Source: a virus
DNA length: 61,920 nt
Strand: one strand, 5' to 3'
Virus record (IMG/VR): IMGVR_UViG_3300044833_000104
Coordinates: 1 to 61,920 of that record
In this document: one piece after another, positions 33,198 to 42,551 of the stretch
Numbering within the stretch: the stretch's first letter is position 1
Layout of the letters: each line of letters starts with the position of its first letter
Position numbers and translations under genes: made by a program
The notes under the pieces: model-generated
What the model was told of the DNA's origin: nothing
Databases searched by the model: none
The model's input: only the letters and a program-made list of their open reading frames with translations

Positions 33198-33626
33198 TCA
33201 AACCCGCCATGCTCTTACAGCGTGGTTGAGAGAAATTCGGCAAAGTCCCCGAGCACGGCACACGATAATTTCGCTCCAATTCAGCGCGATAATGCCAAGG
33301 GAAAAGTCTCGTGCGCGTTCGATGATCACGATGTCTCCGGTTTGAACGCGGCGCACCGGAATTTCCGGCATCTGTAACTTGGCGGTGATGCTTGCAACGA
33401 TGGCCTGTACTGATGTGGCACCGGTTGCTGCCTTGATCAATCGGTAGGCTTCGCCGCGGGAGCTGTACTTGTCGCGGAAGTCGCTGGCCGGGTCAACGCC
33501 GGTCATCTCGCGAACGGCGCTGCACACGAACAGGCAGCAATCCCACGAGCCGTAGACAAAGCGATCATGCGCATGGGTGCGAAGAAAGGAGTCCAGGCGA
33601 GCCTGCCAATCGGGTAAGCGTGTCAT
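33198..33626 (-). CDS. NlpC/P60-like tail assembly protein (DUF6950-type)
   Basis: 142 residues from the ATG at 33626, overlapping the previous stop. RFVYGSWDCCLFVCSAVREMTG holds the likely catalytic Cys after GSWDC, and VQTGDIVII follows near residue 95. Phages with lambda-like tails encode such a hydrolase just before the hub protein; it probably opens the cell wall or trims tail-tip parts. Confidence 0.7.
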   Translation of the reverse strand: MTRLPDWQARLDSFLRTHAHDRFVYGSWDCCLFVCSAVREMTGVDPASDFRDKYSSRGEAYRLIKAATGATSVQAIVASITAKLQMPEIPVRRVQTGDIVIIERARDFSLGIIALNWSEIIVCRARGLCRISLNHAVRAWRV

Positions 33627-34207
33627 TGATTGTTGATGCTTGAAGGCGTCCGGCCCCAGTAGATAGTCACATCCTGAATGCTGGCCACGAACTCCATGCC
33701 GCGGTCGCCGGGATAATCCAACTGCTGATCTTCGTTGGTGTAGCGTCTGTCCACTGCCACGTTCATCTCCACCAGCCGGTTTTCGCAGTTGATGGAGATT
33801 GTGCAGGTCTGCCCGTCGACATCGACGGTGGGCTGATCCATGCGCCCCGCCCACGAGATAACAGGGGTGTCGATTAGGGCAAGGGTTGCATCGAACAGGC
33901 CCAGTCGCACCAAGACGGGAAGTCCGACCTGAAACTCCGTCATTATGTCGGCCAACAGAGTGGTGTCGATGCCGCTCATGGTAAGCGTGATTCCCTTGGC
34001 GTCGATGCTCGATCCTTCTTCGATAGTTGAGATGGAGCCAAGAGTACCGACGCCAAGCCACGTCAGACCGCCCCAAACGATCGAGCCGCGCCCCGTCCAT
34101 ACGTAGATCGGGCCGTTGACAAAATGCGCCTCGACAAACAACGCGGGCCGCGGATTGGTTGATTGAATCGCCGCGAGTTGCCCTGAACTCAATCCGTCGC
34201 GCGGCAT
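33623..34207 (-). CDS. Minor tail protein
   Basis: 194 residues. VWTGRGSIVWGGLTWLGVGT and ISTIEEGSSIDAKGITLTMS match a common siphophage distal-tail protein (DUF2163-like in position and style). It lies between the other minor tail gene and the NlpC-like gene. Confidence 0.7.
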   Translation of the reverse strand: MPRDGLSSGQLAAIQSTNPRPALFVEAHFVNGPIYVWTGRGSIVWGGLTWLGVGTLGSISTIEEGSSIDAKGITLTMSGIDTTLLADIMTEFQVGLPVLVRLGLFDATLALIDTPVISWAGRMDQPTVDVDGQTCTISINCENRLVEMNVAVDRRYTNEDQQLDYPGDRGMEFVASIQDVTIYWGRTPSSINNQ

Positions 34208-34828
34208 CTAGAGGGCCTCTCTGCAATCGAATTGAAGGCCGTATACACGCGCCGCCGTCTCCGACCACTTTCGCGCATTGGTCTTGAGACGCATGAGAAC
34301 CTTTACGTTGTTCAGAATGATTGAATCGCCGTCGGCGGGCGATTCACGCAGACTCGGCCAGATGCTCAGAGCCGCGTTGCCACTGCCATCTGCGTTTGCC
34401 GTGCCTAGATTGCGATAGGCGCGGTACCCAATCTGTAGCCAGTCGCCGGGTAGAAGAATCCCGCTTGCTCCTGCCGTCCATCCCTTCGTGTTTAGCGAGA
34501 ATCCGCTTTGCGATGCGCCGTTGACCAGCGGCGTGCCTGCACCGCTCCCCTGCGGAGCAACCGCCAACGGGTCTCCGAGTTGGAAGACGTTCGCCTGCCC
34601 TCGCAGCCCAAGTTGGAAGGCAATCCACGCCTGCGCCTGCACGTGAGTCAGTGGAGGGTAGGAGACGGATGCCTCCAGCCATCCCTGCTGCCAGTCCTGC
34701 ACCTGTTGCTGGCCGGTGAAGGGCGAGATGCTCAGCGCAATGATGTCCGTTGCCGTAAAGTCAATCGTCGCCGGTGCCGATGGCGTCGTCGGCATCGAAA
34801 TGATGTTCCAACCGTTGAATGTGGGCAT
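34208..34828 (-). CDS. Minor tail protein
   Basis: 206 residues, immediately downstream of the tape measure. The middle (AWIAFQLGLRGQANVFQLGD) and the end (LKTNARKWSETAARVYGLQF) are typical of distal tail proteins of this gene order. No catalytic motif. Confidence 0.65.
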   Translation of the reverse strand: MPTFNGWNIISMPTTPSAPATIDFTATDIIALSISPFTGQQQVQDWQQGWLEASVSYPPLTHVQAQAWIAFQLGLRGQANVFQLGDPLAVAPQGSGAGTPLVNGASQSGFSLNTKGWTAGASGILLPGDWLQIGYRAYRNLGTANADGSGNAALSIWPSLRESPADGDSIILNNVKVLMRLKTNARKWSETAARVYGLQFDCREAL

Positions 34829-34831
34829 CGG

Positions 34832-37800
34832 TTACCGTTGCGGCGTGCGCTTGATGCGCTCCGCGTTGACTTGAACCGCATTACTGACGGCAGATCCATG
34901 CACGGCAATGAGCGCTGCGCGGGTGCGCTGCTCAGTCAACACTGGATCAGTGCCGCGGGCATCGATCGTGTAATAGGCGGTGTTTCCCGGCGAGCCCTGA
35001 CCGCGCCGTGCCGCCGTGTTGCCCGCAATCTGGCCTGACGCCGCAGCCATGGTCGATGTAGTCCCTCCCATCGTGTAAGCGCTGCTTGGCGCAGTTACGG
35101 TGCCACCATCGGCATAGCCTACCCAGCCGCCGGCGGCAAAACCGGGAGCCTTACCGACCTTGCCGCCCTTATTGATGTGGTTCAGAAGCCCCTTGAACTT
35201 AGCCGCGGGAGCGGCCCGAACGACGAACTCTCCATTCGATAGCTTCGCCGGAATACTGTCGCTCGTTCCAGTGCCAGGGCCGGAGATGGGGCCGCCGCCG
35301 GCAGCGGCAACGGCGGCCATATCAGCACCACCACCACCACTGTCGCCGAAGAGACTACTCAAGTCGAAGCCGCCACTACTCCCGCTACCTCCGCCACTTC
35401 CACCCGTACTGCCACCGCCACCGAGAGCTTGAAGAAAACTGCCGCCGCCGCCACTACTTCCGCCAGCACTCTTCACCCAGAACGGGTTACCCTGCGAGCC
35501 ATCTGGTTTGGAGGAGGTCTGCTTGCCGCCAAAGATGCCGCTAATCATCGAAAGTAAGCCGTTGCCAATACCGGTAACGCCGCCGCCACCGCCAGAGCCT
35601 CCTCCAATGCCAGCGCCGCCGTCGCCACTACTATCGCCACCACCATCGTTCTGGTCCGGTCCAATGCCCGTTATGGCATCGCCGACGCTTGACCCAATTC
35701 CGGTTATTGGAGTGCCGCCGCCACCGCCGCCCCCGCCATCGTTTTGATCAGGCCCGATGCCGGTTATGGCATCGATGCTGGGTAGACCCGGGATGCCGTG
35801 GCTGCCCCCGAGGCCGAGAGCGTCACCGCCAGGGGAGGTCACGCCGGTGCCCATGACGCCGGTGCCGATACCGAGAGCGCCTCCCTTGACACCACCGATA
35901 CCACTAGCCGCCCCCAGCGCCACGCTAAGGGGGTTGCTCTGTGAACCGCCGCCCGTTCCCCCCATCCCGCCGCCCGCTGCCATCTGTACCCAAAGCGGAT
36001 TGTTTTGCGATCCGTCCGGCTTGCCCTTCATGGCGTTGCTGAGATTGCCGAGAGGTCCGGAGAGGGACGGGAACGCCTTGCCAAGCGCGCTAAGGCCCGT
36101 TTGCATACCCTTCTGAATGGTCTGGTTGACCATCTGCCGCCCGATGTCCTGAAACATCTGCGCGAAACTCGTTTTGCCACCGGTGACAAGTTGCGTCAGG
36201 TTGTCCGAAAGTTTGGTGAACGCTGAATGCAACGCGTCGTAGATTACCTGACCGGCAGTTATGGCCGACTTCTGCATGTCGAGAAAGAATGCATTCACGC
36301 CATCGGCAGCGGTGCCTTCGGCGAGCAACGACTTGACCGTTTCGTCGATCAGGTGGTTGAAGTTCTCCTGTTCCTTCATCGCGATTTGGAGGCTTTGCCC
36401 GTAGCTGATGACGCCACCTTGGACCTGTTTCAACGCCGCTACTGTGTCAGCCAACTTCTCCTGTTCGAGCGCATATTGCTCTGCGGGAGACTTGAGTGCG
36501 CGGGCGTTTTGCAGGTCAGACGCACGCTTCTCCTCCTCGTTCAGGGCGACCATTGCCGCGCGTTGGGCAAGTAGCTGATCTTTCAACCCGCCGGACGCCG
36601 CTCCTGCAATCTGCACGTCGAGCGCATACAGCTTGGCCGCGAGTGCTGCATCATCTTGCGCCGCAAGCGAGCCGAGGATGGCATCGTTTACGATCTTGCG
36701 AGCTGCGAGTTCCTGTTGCAGGTTGATGATGTTGCCCTGGATGGACTGACTCTCTTTGGCTACCGACTCCGCATAGATTTCCTGTGAGCGTGTGAGGATT
36801 TGCGCAAGGCTTCCGCCCTTCGCCCTCAGTTCATTCCACGCCTGGGTGACTGCAGTCTGGCGGAGGACCGCATCCGACCCCTTATCCATCGCCTGGACCA
36901 TGAGGCCAGATTGGGCGATGCTCAAGGCCGATGCGCGGGACGTCGTTCCCAGCAGATTGAGGAGCGTCGTCTTTGCTTCGTTGTCCGATATCTGGGCGTT
37001 CTTCTCCCGGATGAGCGATTGCGTTGCCTGGTCGACCAGCGATGCATAGTCCTTTGTCTTCGCGCCCGTCTGCTTGGCAATCTCCTCGCCGAGCTTCATG
37101 ATTTCGTTGCTGGCTTTGTTGGCTGCAGCTACCTTGCGCTGCGCCTCCTCCTCAAGGCCGGCCGCGGCAAGCGTCTGCTTCGATTCGTCCAACTTCTCCT
37201 GCAGATTCGCGAGCAGCTTTCCGACCGGGCTTTCTTTCTGCTTGCCAAGGCCCGAGGTATCAGGAGGCGGCAGGCCGGGAGGTGGTTTCACCGTGCTCAA
37301 CGGGGAAGCGGGCTTCGTATCTTTCGCGACGCGCTGCTTCTTCGCCTCGTTCAGTGCACCGATGACAAACTTAGGCGTCAAGGCTTTATTCAGCCGATCG
37401 TTCGCACCTTTCAGCCGCTCGATTGCCTTGTTGACGAAGTTTCCGACGTAGCCATCGAGCCTATCGTTTGCCCCCTTGAGGTCCACCGCCTGCACGAGGG
37501 GATTCTGCGTAATCCACCTGACTACGCCGGACCACAGCGCCTTAATCTCATCCATCTGCCCCTTGAAGAACTTCACCGTTCCATCTACCGCCCAACCCAT
37601 CGCGATCCATGCTGCGTTCCATATATCGCGAAGCTGGTAGACGGAACCGCCGAGGCTGAAGGTGGCATCGCGGAACTTATAGATGGCGACACCGAGGCCG
37701 ACGAGTGCCCCAATTGCCAGGGTGATCGGTCCACCTATCGCGGCGAGGGCTCCGCCGAAGACATAGGTTGCAGCGGCACCGATGCCCTCTTCGGCAGCCA

Positions 37801-38878
37801 GCAGCCCGACGAATGAGGCAGTGTATTTGAGCCATGCGCCGAACTCAGCCAGAACCGGAATCACCTTGCTCAAACCCAGGCCGCTGATGACCAGCTTCGA
37901 TATTCCCGCTCCGACCTTCTCGATTCCACCTCCAGCCAGATCGCCGATGACTGGAATGGCAATTGCGGCGATCTTTAGCCCCGCCAACGTCTCTAATGCC
38001 TTCGTGAGGCCGTGGGCATGCTGTGTCGCGAAGTCGAGCGCATCGCCCAGCAGGTGAATCGCGCCAGTTACTTTCTGACCGAACTGCGCAGCGAGGTCGG
38101 GCAGATTCATATTCGTCGCGACGCTTTGCAGTTTGCCGATGAAGTCGGAGAGCGCCGGGAGCACTGCGCTGAGCAGAGAAAAGCCCATGCCCTTCAAAAC
38201 CATGTGCAGTTCTTCGATTCGCTCTTTTGCCTCGGCCGATACCTGTGCGGTGGAAGTGCCGATCACCAATCCGAAGCGATGAGCCTCCTCATTGACAGCA
38301 GCCTGCTCCTTGCCGAGCTTGTTGAGCATGGGAATCAGCGCTGCGCCGCCTTTTCCGAACAGCGCCATCACCAAGGCTGTTTTCCCAGCCCCGTCGCCCA
38401 TCTTGGCGACCTTGATCGCAACCTGCTCCATCATGACGCCGGAATCTTGCAGATGCCCCTTGGAATCAGCGACGGTTACGCCAAGCTTGCCGAAAATCTT
38501 CTCTAGCTGCGAATTGCCGTTCTGCGCCTTTAATGCGGAGACGCTGAGCCTCTCCAGCCCCTTGGTAACCGTCTCAGTTGCAACTCCTGTCAGCTTCGCC
38601 GCATAGCTCAGCACCGACATTGTCTCCGCCGTGGTGCCGGCAGCCGTCGCCATCTTGCCCATAGCGTCGGCAGTTTCGAGAGCGCCGTTGATCGCAGCGA
38701 TCGTGCCCGTAGCAATAGCGCCAGCCATCGCGATGCCAGCGACGGCAATCCTATCCAGCGATCGCTTGATGTCGTTGGCGGTTTTGGCCGACAGCGAGCT
38801 CATCTTGTCCATCGATTGCGAGAAAGAGGCAGTGTTCGCCTTCAGATCGATGGTCAAGACGCCCACGACTACTGACAT
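34832..38878 (-). CDS. Tail tape measure protein
   Basis: 1348 residues, the longest gene; its length should set the tail length. The N-terminus (VLTIDLKANTASFSQSMDKM) has the lambda gpH style. Hydrophobic segments lie near residues 280-400, and coiled coils follow. From about residue 1000 it is a Gly/Ser-rich low-complexity stretch with ITGIGPDQNDGGG twice and KPDGSQ-x-NP-x-W repeated. It ends YYTIDARGTDPVLTEQRTRA. The C-terminal motif recurs in the small protein at 44783. Confidence 0.9.
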   Translation of the reverse strand: MSVVVGVLTIDLKANTASFSQSMDKMSSLSAKTANDIKRSLDRIAVAGIAMAGAIATGTIAAINGALETADAMGKMATAAGTTAETMSVLSYAAKLTGVATETVTKGLERLSVSALKAQNGNSQLEKIFGKLGVTVADSKGHLQDSGVMMEQVAIKVAKMGDGAGKTALVMALFGKGGAALIPMLNKLGKEQAAVNEEAHRFGLVIGTSTAQVSAEAKERIEELHMVLKGMGFSLLSAVLPALSDFIGKLQSVATNMNLPDLAAQFGQKVTGAIHLLGDALDFATQHAHGLTKALETLAGLKIAAIAIPVIGDLAGGGIEKVGAGISKLVISGLGLSKVIPVLAEFGAWLKYTASFVGLLAAEEGIGAAATYVFGGALAAIGGPITLAIGALVGLGVAIYKFRDATFSLGGSVYQLRDIWNAAWIAMGWAVDGTVKFFKGQMDEIKALWSGVVRWITQNPLVQAVDLKGANDRLDGYVGNFVNKAIERLKGANDRLNKALTPKFVIGALNEAKKQRVAKDTKPASPLSTVKPPPGLPPPDTSGLGKQKESPVGKLLANLQEKLDESKQTLAAAGLEEEAQRKVAAANKASNEIMKLGEEIAKQTGAKTKDYASLVDQATQSLIREKNAQISDNEAKTTLLNLLGTTSRASALSIAQSGLMVQAMDKGSDAVLRQTAVTQAWNELRAKGGSLAQILTRSQEIYAESVAKESQSIQGNIINLQQELAARKIVNDAILGSLAAQDDAALAAKLYALDVQIAGAASGGLKDQLLAQRAAMVALNEEEKRASDLQNARALKSPAEQYALEQEKLADTVAALKQVQGGVISYGQSLQIAMKEQENFNHLIDETVKSLLAEGTAADGVNAFFLDMQKSAITAGQVIYDALHSAFTKLSDNLTQLVTGGKTSFAQMFQDIGRQMVNQTIQKGMQTGLSALGKAFPSLSGPLGNLSNAMKGKPDGSQNNPLWVQMAAGGGMGGTGGGSQSNPLSVALGAASGIGGVKGGALGIGTGVMGTGVTSPGGDALGLGGSHGIPGLPSIDAITGIGPDQNDGGGGGGGGTPITGIGSSVGDAITGIGPDQNDGGGDSSGDGGAGIGGGSGGGGGVTGIGNGLLSMISGIFGGKQTSSKPDGSQGNPFWVKSAGGSSGGGGSFLQALGGGGSTGGSGGGSGSSGGFDLSSLFGDSGGGGADMAAVAAAGGGPISGPGTGTSDSIPAKLSNGEFVVRAAPAAKFKGLLNHINKGGKVGKAPGFAAGGWVGYADGGTVTAPSSAYTMGGTTSTMAAASGQIAGNTAARRGQGSPGNTAYYTIDARGTDPVLTEQRTRAALIAVHGSAVSNAVQVNAERIKRTPQR

Positions 38879-39219
38879 GCGATATCTCCAGTCTTTGGAA
38901 AGCTTGCGAACGCGGCCATAATGTCCTCGCCGGTGAGCGGCTTGACAGGTTGCGGGGGGAAGGGATGGAGCATGAAAATCTCAGGGTTGAAAGGTTTATC
39001 CGGGCGGCAAAAAGAGAAGTTTGCCGAGGTCGCGGAGATGATGCCGACCAACAACTCCTCGCGCTGGAGCTGCTCAAGTTGACGTTTGCGCAAGGCGTGC
39101 AGCATGCGTGGCGTCATCTCCAGCCATTCGTCATCGCTCAGCCGCAACTCCTGCCGTGCGATGGACCATGCTTCCAACCAGGTGAGCGGCGGCCTTACTC
39201 GACCGCCGTCGTAGGGCCC
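38869..39219 (-). CDS. Tail assembly chaperone, frameshift extension (gpT-like)
   Basis: This reading frame has no good start of its own (the first candidate is TTG at 39177). It continues upstream without a stop to the slip site at 39213-39219, reading RVRPPLTWLEAWSIARQEL and SDDEWLEMTPRMLHALRKRQ, the usual T-domain pattern. It is therefore expected only as the C-terminal part of a G-T fusion made by -1 frameshifting. The fusion helps load the tail tube on the tape measure. Confidence 0.75.
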   Translation of the reverse strand, partial: GPYDGGRVRPPLTWLEAWSIARQELRLSDDEWLEMTPRMLHALRKRQLEQLQREELLVGIISATSANFSFCRPDKPFNPEIFMLHPFPPQPVKPLTGEDIMAAFASFPKTGDIACQ

Positions 39220-39545
39220 TCGCCCTCCTCCGGTTCAGGCATCGACGCAGCCCACGCCTTGAGTAGGCCTTCCTGAACCATGACGAGGTTTTGCGGCCCG
39301 ATGAGATTGCCGACCTCCTCGAGCGTGTACTTCGCGCCCGCCCGTTGGAGGCAGAGATAGAGCAAGGCGCGGACCAGCTTCGCTGACGGGCGCAGTAGGT
39401 TCGCCTCGCCAGTCAGCACGTTCAAGCCGGTCAACTCCTCACAGTCGATGAGTACATTGTGCGAAACGACGAGAGGCCAGTCTTTCCCGTCGAGGCGGAT
39501 TTGCACTTTTTGAATCAGTTTGTCTGCAATCTTGCGCGGCGGCAT
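39195..39545 (-). CDS. Tail assembly chaperone (gpG-like)
   Basis: 116 residues, AAGAAGG upstream. Contains KVQIRLDGKDWPLVVSHNVL and a helical middle, as in phage tail chaperones. It ends in an acidic tail (PEPEEGEGPTTAVE) in which the slippery GGGCCCT lies. Located between the tail tube and tape measure genes, as in lambda. Confidence 0.75.
   Translation of the reverse strand: MPPRKIADKLIQKVQIRLDGKDWPLVVSHNVLIDCEELTGLNVLTGEANLLRPSAKLVRALLYLCLQRAGAKYTLEEVGNLIGPQNLVMVQEGLLKAWAASMPEPEEGEGPTTAVE
39213..39219 (-). other. Slippery heptamer GGGCCCT for -1 frameshift
   Basis: In the frame of the upstream gene the codons are (GA)G GGC CCT. This is an X XXY YYZ heptamer with X=G, Y=C, Z=T. Slipping back one base gives GGG CCC TAC and enters the open downstream frame, which has no stop before its own end at 38869. 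Only 18 bases separate the heptamer from the zero-frame stop. Confidence 0.65.
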
Positions 39546-39601
39546 GAATACCTTCTTTTTTTTGGGATTTGTTTATATCGGGCCGGGGGAGGGCTGCTTG
39601 G

Positions 39602-40045
39602 TTACACGACGGTTTCGGTGATGGATCCGGCGATCTCAATCGTCAGCGTGAAGGAGTTCAGCACGCTTGGCTCAAGTGGCCCGTTGTCATACTTCGAGAT
39701 GAAGCCGAAGCCCACGCAGGTATAGACCTGCGTTCCGCTGTTGATGGGTGCCGTGATCTTGAATGGGAACACCGTCCGTGCTGTGGCCAGGGCGAGGATG
39801 TTCAGTTGAGTCGTATCGCCGATGAAATTTCCGCTCACGTCGATCGTTCCCGGCAGGATCAGTCCCGGTAGTTTCTCTTCGGTCGCGTTCGGGCTCTGCA
39901 GGTGGGTGGCGTTGATGACCGGAATGGTGGCGAGGTTCGGCTTGATGGTCTTTACCTCGGCCATCGCTGTATAGGTAGTCGGGCTGGACGCGTCGCCCGT
40001 GAAGAATGTCGCGAGGTATCCAATAGTTGCTTTGGTTTTTGGCAT
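39602..40045 (-). CDS. Major tail tube protein
   Basis: 147 residues from the ATG at 40045 (AAAGGAG). Beta-rich, with ATARTVFPFKITAPINSG and an immunoglobulin-like end. It follows the neck genes and precedes the chaperones, the invariant place of the tail tube gene in siphophages. Confidence 0.7.
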   Translation of the reverse strand: MPKTKATIGYLATFFTGDASSPTTYTAMAEVKTIKPNLATIPVINATHLQSPNATEEKLPGLILPGTIDVSGNFIGDTTQLNILALATARTVFPFKITAPINSGTQVYTCVGFGFISKYDNGPLEPSVLNSFTLTIEIAGSITETVV

Positions 40046-40131
40046 GGGAATGCTCCTTTGGGGCGATTTGGTGGTGCAAAATGAAAAACCCGCCAATTCG
40101 GCAGGCTAAGACGTTCGAAGGTGGGTGCACC

Positions 40132-40530
40132 TCAGCTCGAATCGAAACAGACCAGGTACTCGAGGATGCGGATGTAGTTGCGCGCATTGTCGTCGAAAAA
40201 GTCGATTGAGTTCGTTTTGAAAATTCCATGGACGACTGTCGAATCAGCATCCGTGAGAGTGCCGTGATAGCCGCTCAGCACGTCGTTGATGGCCTTCGCG
40301 AGGCTGATGGCCTGCGCTCCGCTTGCTCCAATGCATTTGAGTTGAATGCGTGTCGAACTCTGGGAAACCGGCCCCTGAAGCTCATAGTCAGTGGGGTCCG
40401 ACACCACCTCATATATCCAACTCGGCAACGAGAAGTCCTTGGGAAGCTGGGCCAGGAACCCGCCCGTCGGAGAGATTCCCACAACCGTCGCATCGCCCTG
40501 CACCAGCAGTACGAGCCCCTGTTCGATCAT
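40132..40530 (-). CDS. Tail completion protein (DUF3168-like)
   Basis: 132 residues. It starts MIEQGLVLLVQGD and has LPSWIYEVVSDPTDYELQGP, YHGTLTDADSTVVHGI and a YIRILEYLVCF end, the style of DUF3168 tail terminators. It overlaps the gp10-like gene. Confidence 0.7.
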   Translation of the reverse strand: MIEQGLVLLVQGDATVVGISPTGGFLAQLPKDFSLPSWIYEVVSDPTDYELQGPVSQSSTRIQLKCIGASGAQAISLAKAINDVLSGYHGTLTDADSTVVHGIFKTNSIDFFDDNARNYIRILEYLVCFDSS

Positions 40531-40961
40531 GATTTCAGCGAGTCCACGCCCGCTCGCATTTCTTCGGTAAATGCATCCAGAGCCGCCTTGTTCGCCTCAT
40601 CGAAGCCCGGTCGCATGAATGGTTGCGTTGGTCCGTGCAGGCCGAACTCGACGAGAAACCCCCACACGCCAGGGGATTGTTTGCCGTCTTCGCTTTTGTA
40701 CTCAGGCCCAATGGTGGCGACACCCGACTCTTCCTTTGGCGAGAGCTTCACTTTCTTGATCATGGAATCACGCAGCTCGCCGGGGTGCCGCTGGGGCGTT
40801 CCTTTCTTCATCACCGGGGCCTTCGCCTTCGCAGCGGCGAGAAGCACGTCGGCACCGGCATTCAGCCCCTTGCGCATCGCCTGCTTGGCGAGCTTCGGCC
40901 CAGCCTGCGCCAGCGCGTCCTCCACACCCTTCAACCCTTCCACATTTACGGTGATATTCAT
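40527..40961 (-). CDS. HK97 gp10-like neck protein
   Basis: 144 residues. MNITVNVEGLKGVEDAL and AMRKGLNAGADVLLAAAKAKAPV are hallmarks of the HK97 gp10 family. It joins head and tail. It overlaps both neighbours by a few bases. Confidence 0.8.
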   Translation of the reverse strand: MNITVNVEGLKGVEDALAQAGPKLAKQAMRKGLNAGADVLLAAAKAKAPVMKKGTPQRHPGELRDSMIKKVKLSPKEESGVATIGPEYKSEDGKQSPGVWGFLVEFGLHGPTQPFMRPGFDEANKAALDAFTEEMRAGVDSLKS

Positions 40962-41296
40962 TGATTTTGGCTAAGCGCAAGGCAGTTCAATACAAGAATC
41001 ACGCTGCGCTCCCCCGGGTTCTCGACTGCCTGGATGACATAGATGCCGTTGAGCGTTTGCACCCGCATGTTCGCCATGATGCCCGTCTGCCAGCGAATCT
41101 TGACGGTCAAATACAGTTGCGTCGTGTCCTGCCCAGCCTTGAGCACATCGATGCCGCGCACCGGATCGATCTGCGCCCATGTCGTTACGAACGGAGTCCA
41201 TGCGGCGGCAGTACCTGAGATATCACTTACCGTTGTCTCCTGCAGGATGCTTATCCGGTGCACCATCTTGCCGGGGTCGAGCATCGGCCACGACAC
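40958..41296 (-). CDS. Head closure / head-tail joining protein
   Basis: 112 residues. MVHRISILQETTVSDISGTA, TTWAQIDPVRG, KIRWQTGIMANMRV and YVIQAVENPGERS follow the SPP1 gp16 / head-tail adaptor pattern. The gene sits between the connector and gp10 genes. Confidence 0.8.
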   Translation of the reverse strand: MSWPMLDPGKMVHRISILQETTVSDISGTAAAWTPFVTTWAQIDPVRGIDVLKAGQDTTQLYLTVKIRWQTGIMANMRVQTLNGIYVIQAVENPGERSVILVLNCLALSQNQ

Positions 41297-42003
41297 TATC
41301 TTGCCCTCTGCTGAGCGCCATAGGTGAGGCAGGAGGTTACGGTGTAGGGATACTCCTGCGCCGGTCCTGCGCCCTTCTCAAACGGAAGCAGATTGTTGTA
41401 CCAAGCCGAGATGAGAAGCAACATCCCGGTCTTGATGCGTGCGCCCGGCCCGATCCAGAATGGATCCGTGTTCGAATAGCCGCTCGTAAAGCGCATCAGA
41501 ATCGACGACGAAGGCCATGGCGTGAAGGTCGGCCAGGTGCCATTGTAGGGAGGAGCGACGATGGCTGGCTGCTTCGCGACATCAACGATGTAATCCGTGT
41601 CTTCGACCATGGTCGTATAGTCACCGTTAGAGTCGCGATATTTCAGGAGGTCGACGGAGATTGTGGGCGTGCGCATCTCCAGCCGATAGGACGGCCAGTA
41701 ATCCATGCTCAAGTCCCACTGCTTGCGGACGAGGTCGCGATTCTGCAAAATCTCCGCCTGCTCCCGCGCACCCGAGATATACATGCTGATGCGCGCGTCT
41801 TCGAAGGAGTCCGCCGGGGACCGAAGCGGTACCTTCAAAGCGTCTTTTACGAAATCGAGGTCCAGCGGCTCGACGAAGGATTGCTGTGGCGAAGTATCGG
41901 TGAGATTGAGGCTGCTATAGGCGACTAGCGCCCCATACAAACCGAGGTTTGCGTAGGTTCCATATGCGCCACCGCCGCCAACGAAAGGACCCCAACTGCT
42001 CAT
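41296..42003 (-). CDS. Head-tail connector (gp6-like)
   Basis: 235 residues. LDLDFVKDALKVPLRSPADS near residue 47 and a C-terminal helical segment (ARIKTGMLLLISAWYNN) match the gp6-like connector family, with an extended insertion between them. It would sit below the portal. It is separated from the capsid gene by the 4.9 kb cassette of HNH and glycosyltransferase genes. Confidence 0.7.
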   Translation of the reverse strand: MSSWGPFVGGGGAYGTYANLGLYGALVAYSSLNLTDTSPQQSFVEPLDLDFVKDALKVPLRSPADSFEDARISMYISGAREQAEILQNRDLVRKQWDLSMDYWPSYRLEMRTPTISVDLLKYRDSNGDYTTMVEDTDYIVDVAKQPAIVAPPYNGTWPTFTPWPSSSILMRFTSGYSNTDPFWIGPGARIKTGMLLLISAWYNNLLPFEKGAGPAQEYPYTVTSCLTYGAQQRAR

Positions 42004-42551
42004 AGAGCCGCCTCTCTAAGGCAATGCGTCATCCGGCTCCATTCGTCATAGGTAAAGAAGCTGCATTTTGCATAATTACAACTCTGACAGCATGCAACAA
42101 CGTTTCCGGGAATGTAGCCAAGCGCATTATCTTTTCGGTCCATTTGGTATGCCATGCTCGACCCCTTGGTCATATAGCGCGCCCAAACGAGCGGCACCCA
42201 GCAATAGTGGCACCGTCCTTCGCCAATGATTGCGGCGAAGTCATCATAGGAAAGCGTGAACAGATGCGTTCTTTGCTTTGGGTTTGTAGTGGATGTCGCG
42301 GAGTTTCTGGTTGCGTTGAACAGCGACTCGTATGGACGAAGATTCCCATCGCGACATCTGCTGCATTGAGTCGACTTGCCGCCCTTTAGATTGCTTCCAG
42401 ATACGAGCGCCTTGGTGCCGCAAACACATGAACAGCTATAAGACAGGGTGTGCTGCATTCCAATCCTTCCCACTAGGGAAAGGACGGTCCAACTACCAAA
42501 TTTCGTTCCCGCTGCGATCTCTCGCCGGTTGTGGGCGATGGCTACACTCAT
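42000..42551 (-). CDS. HNH homing-type endonuclease
   Basis: 183 residues from the ATG at 42551. An N-terminal zinc part (GTKFGSWTVLSL, CSCVCGTKA, CSRC) is followed by CHYCWVPL, then MDRKDNALGYIPGNVV and CCQSCNYAK. These are the two Cys pairs around a reduced HNH core; the first His is replaced by MDR. It forms the downstream border of the glycosyltransferase cassette. Confidence 0.75.
   Translation of the reverse strand: MSVAIAHNRREIAAGTKFGSWTVLSLVGRIGMQHTLSYSCSCVCGTKALVSGSNLKGGKSTQCSRCRDGNLRPYESLFNATRNSATSTTNPKQRTHLFTLSYDDFAAIIGEGRCHYCWVPLVWARYMTKGSSMAYQMDRKDNALGYIPGNVVACCQSCNYAKCSFFTYDEWSRMTHCLREAAL

Noticed and set aside
35160-37816. Long plus-strand open frames opposite the tape measure gene
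   Set aside because: They mirror the Gly/Ser/Ala-rich tape-measure codons (Pro-, Ala- and Arg-rich products), with no ribosome sites and no motifs.
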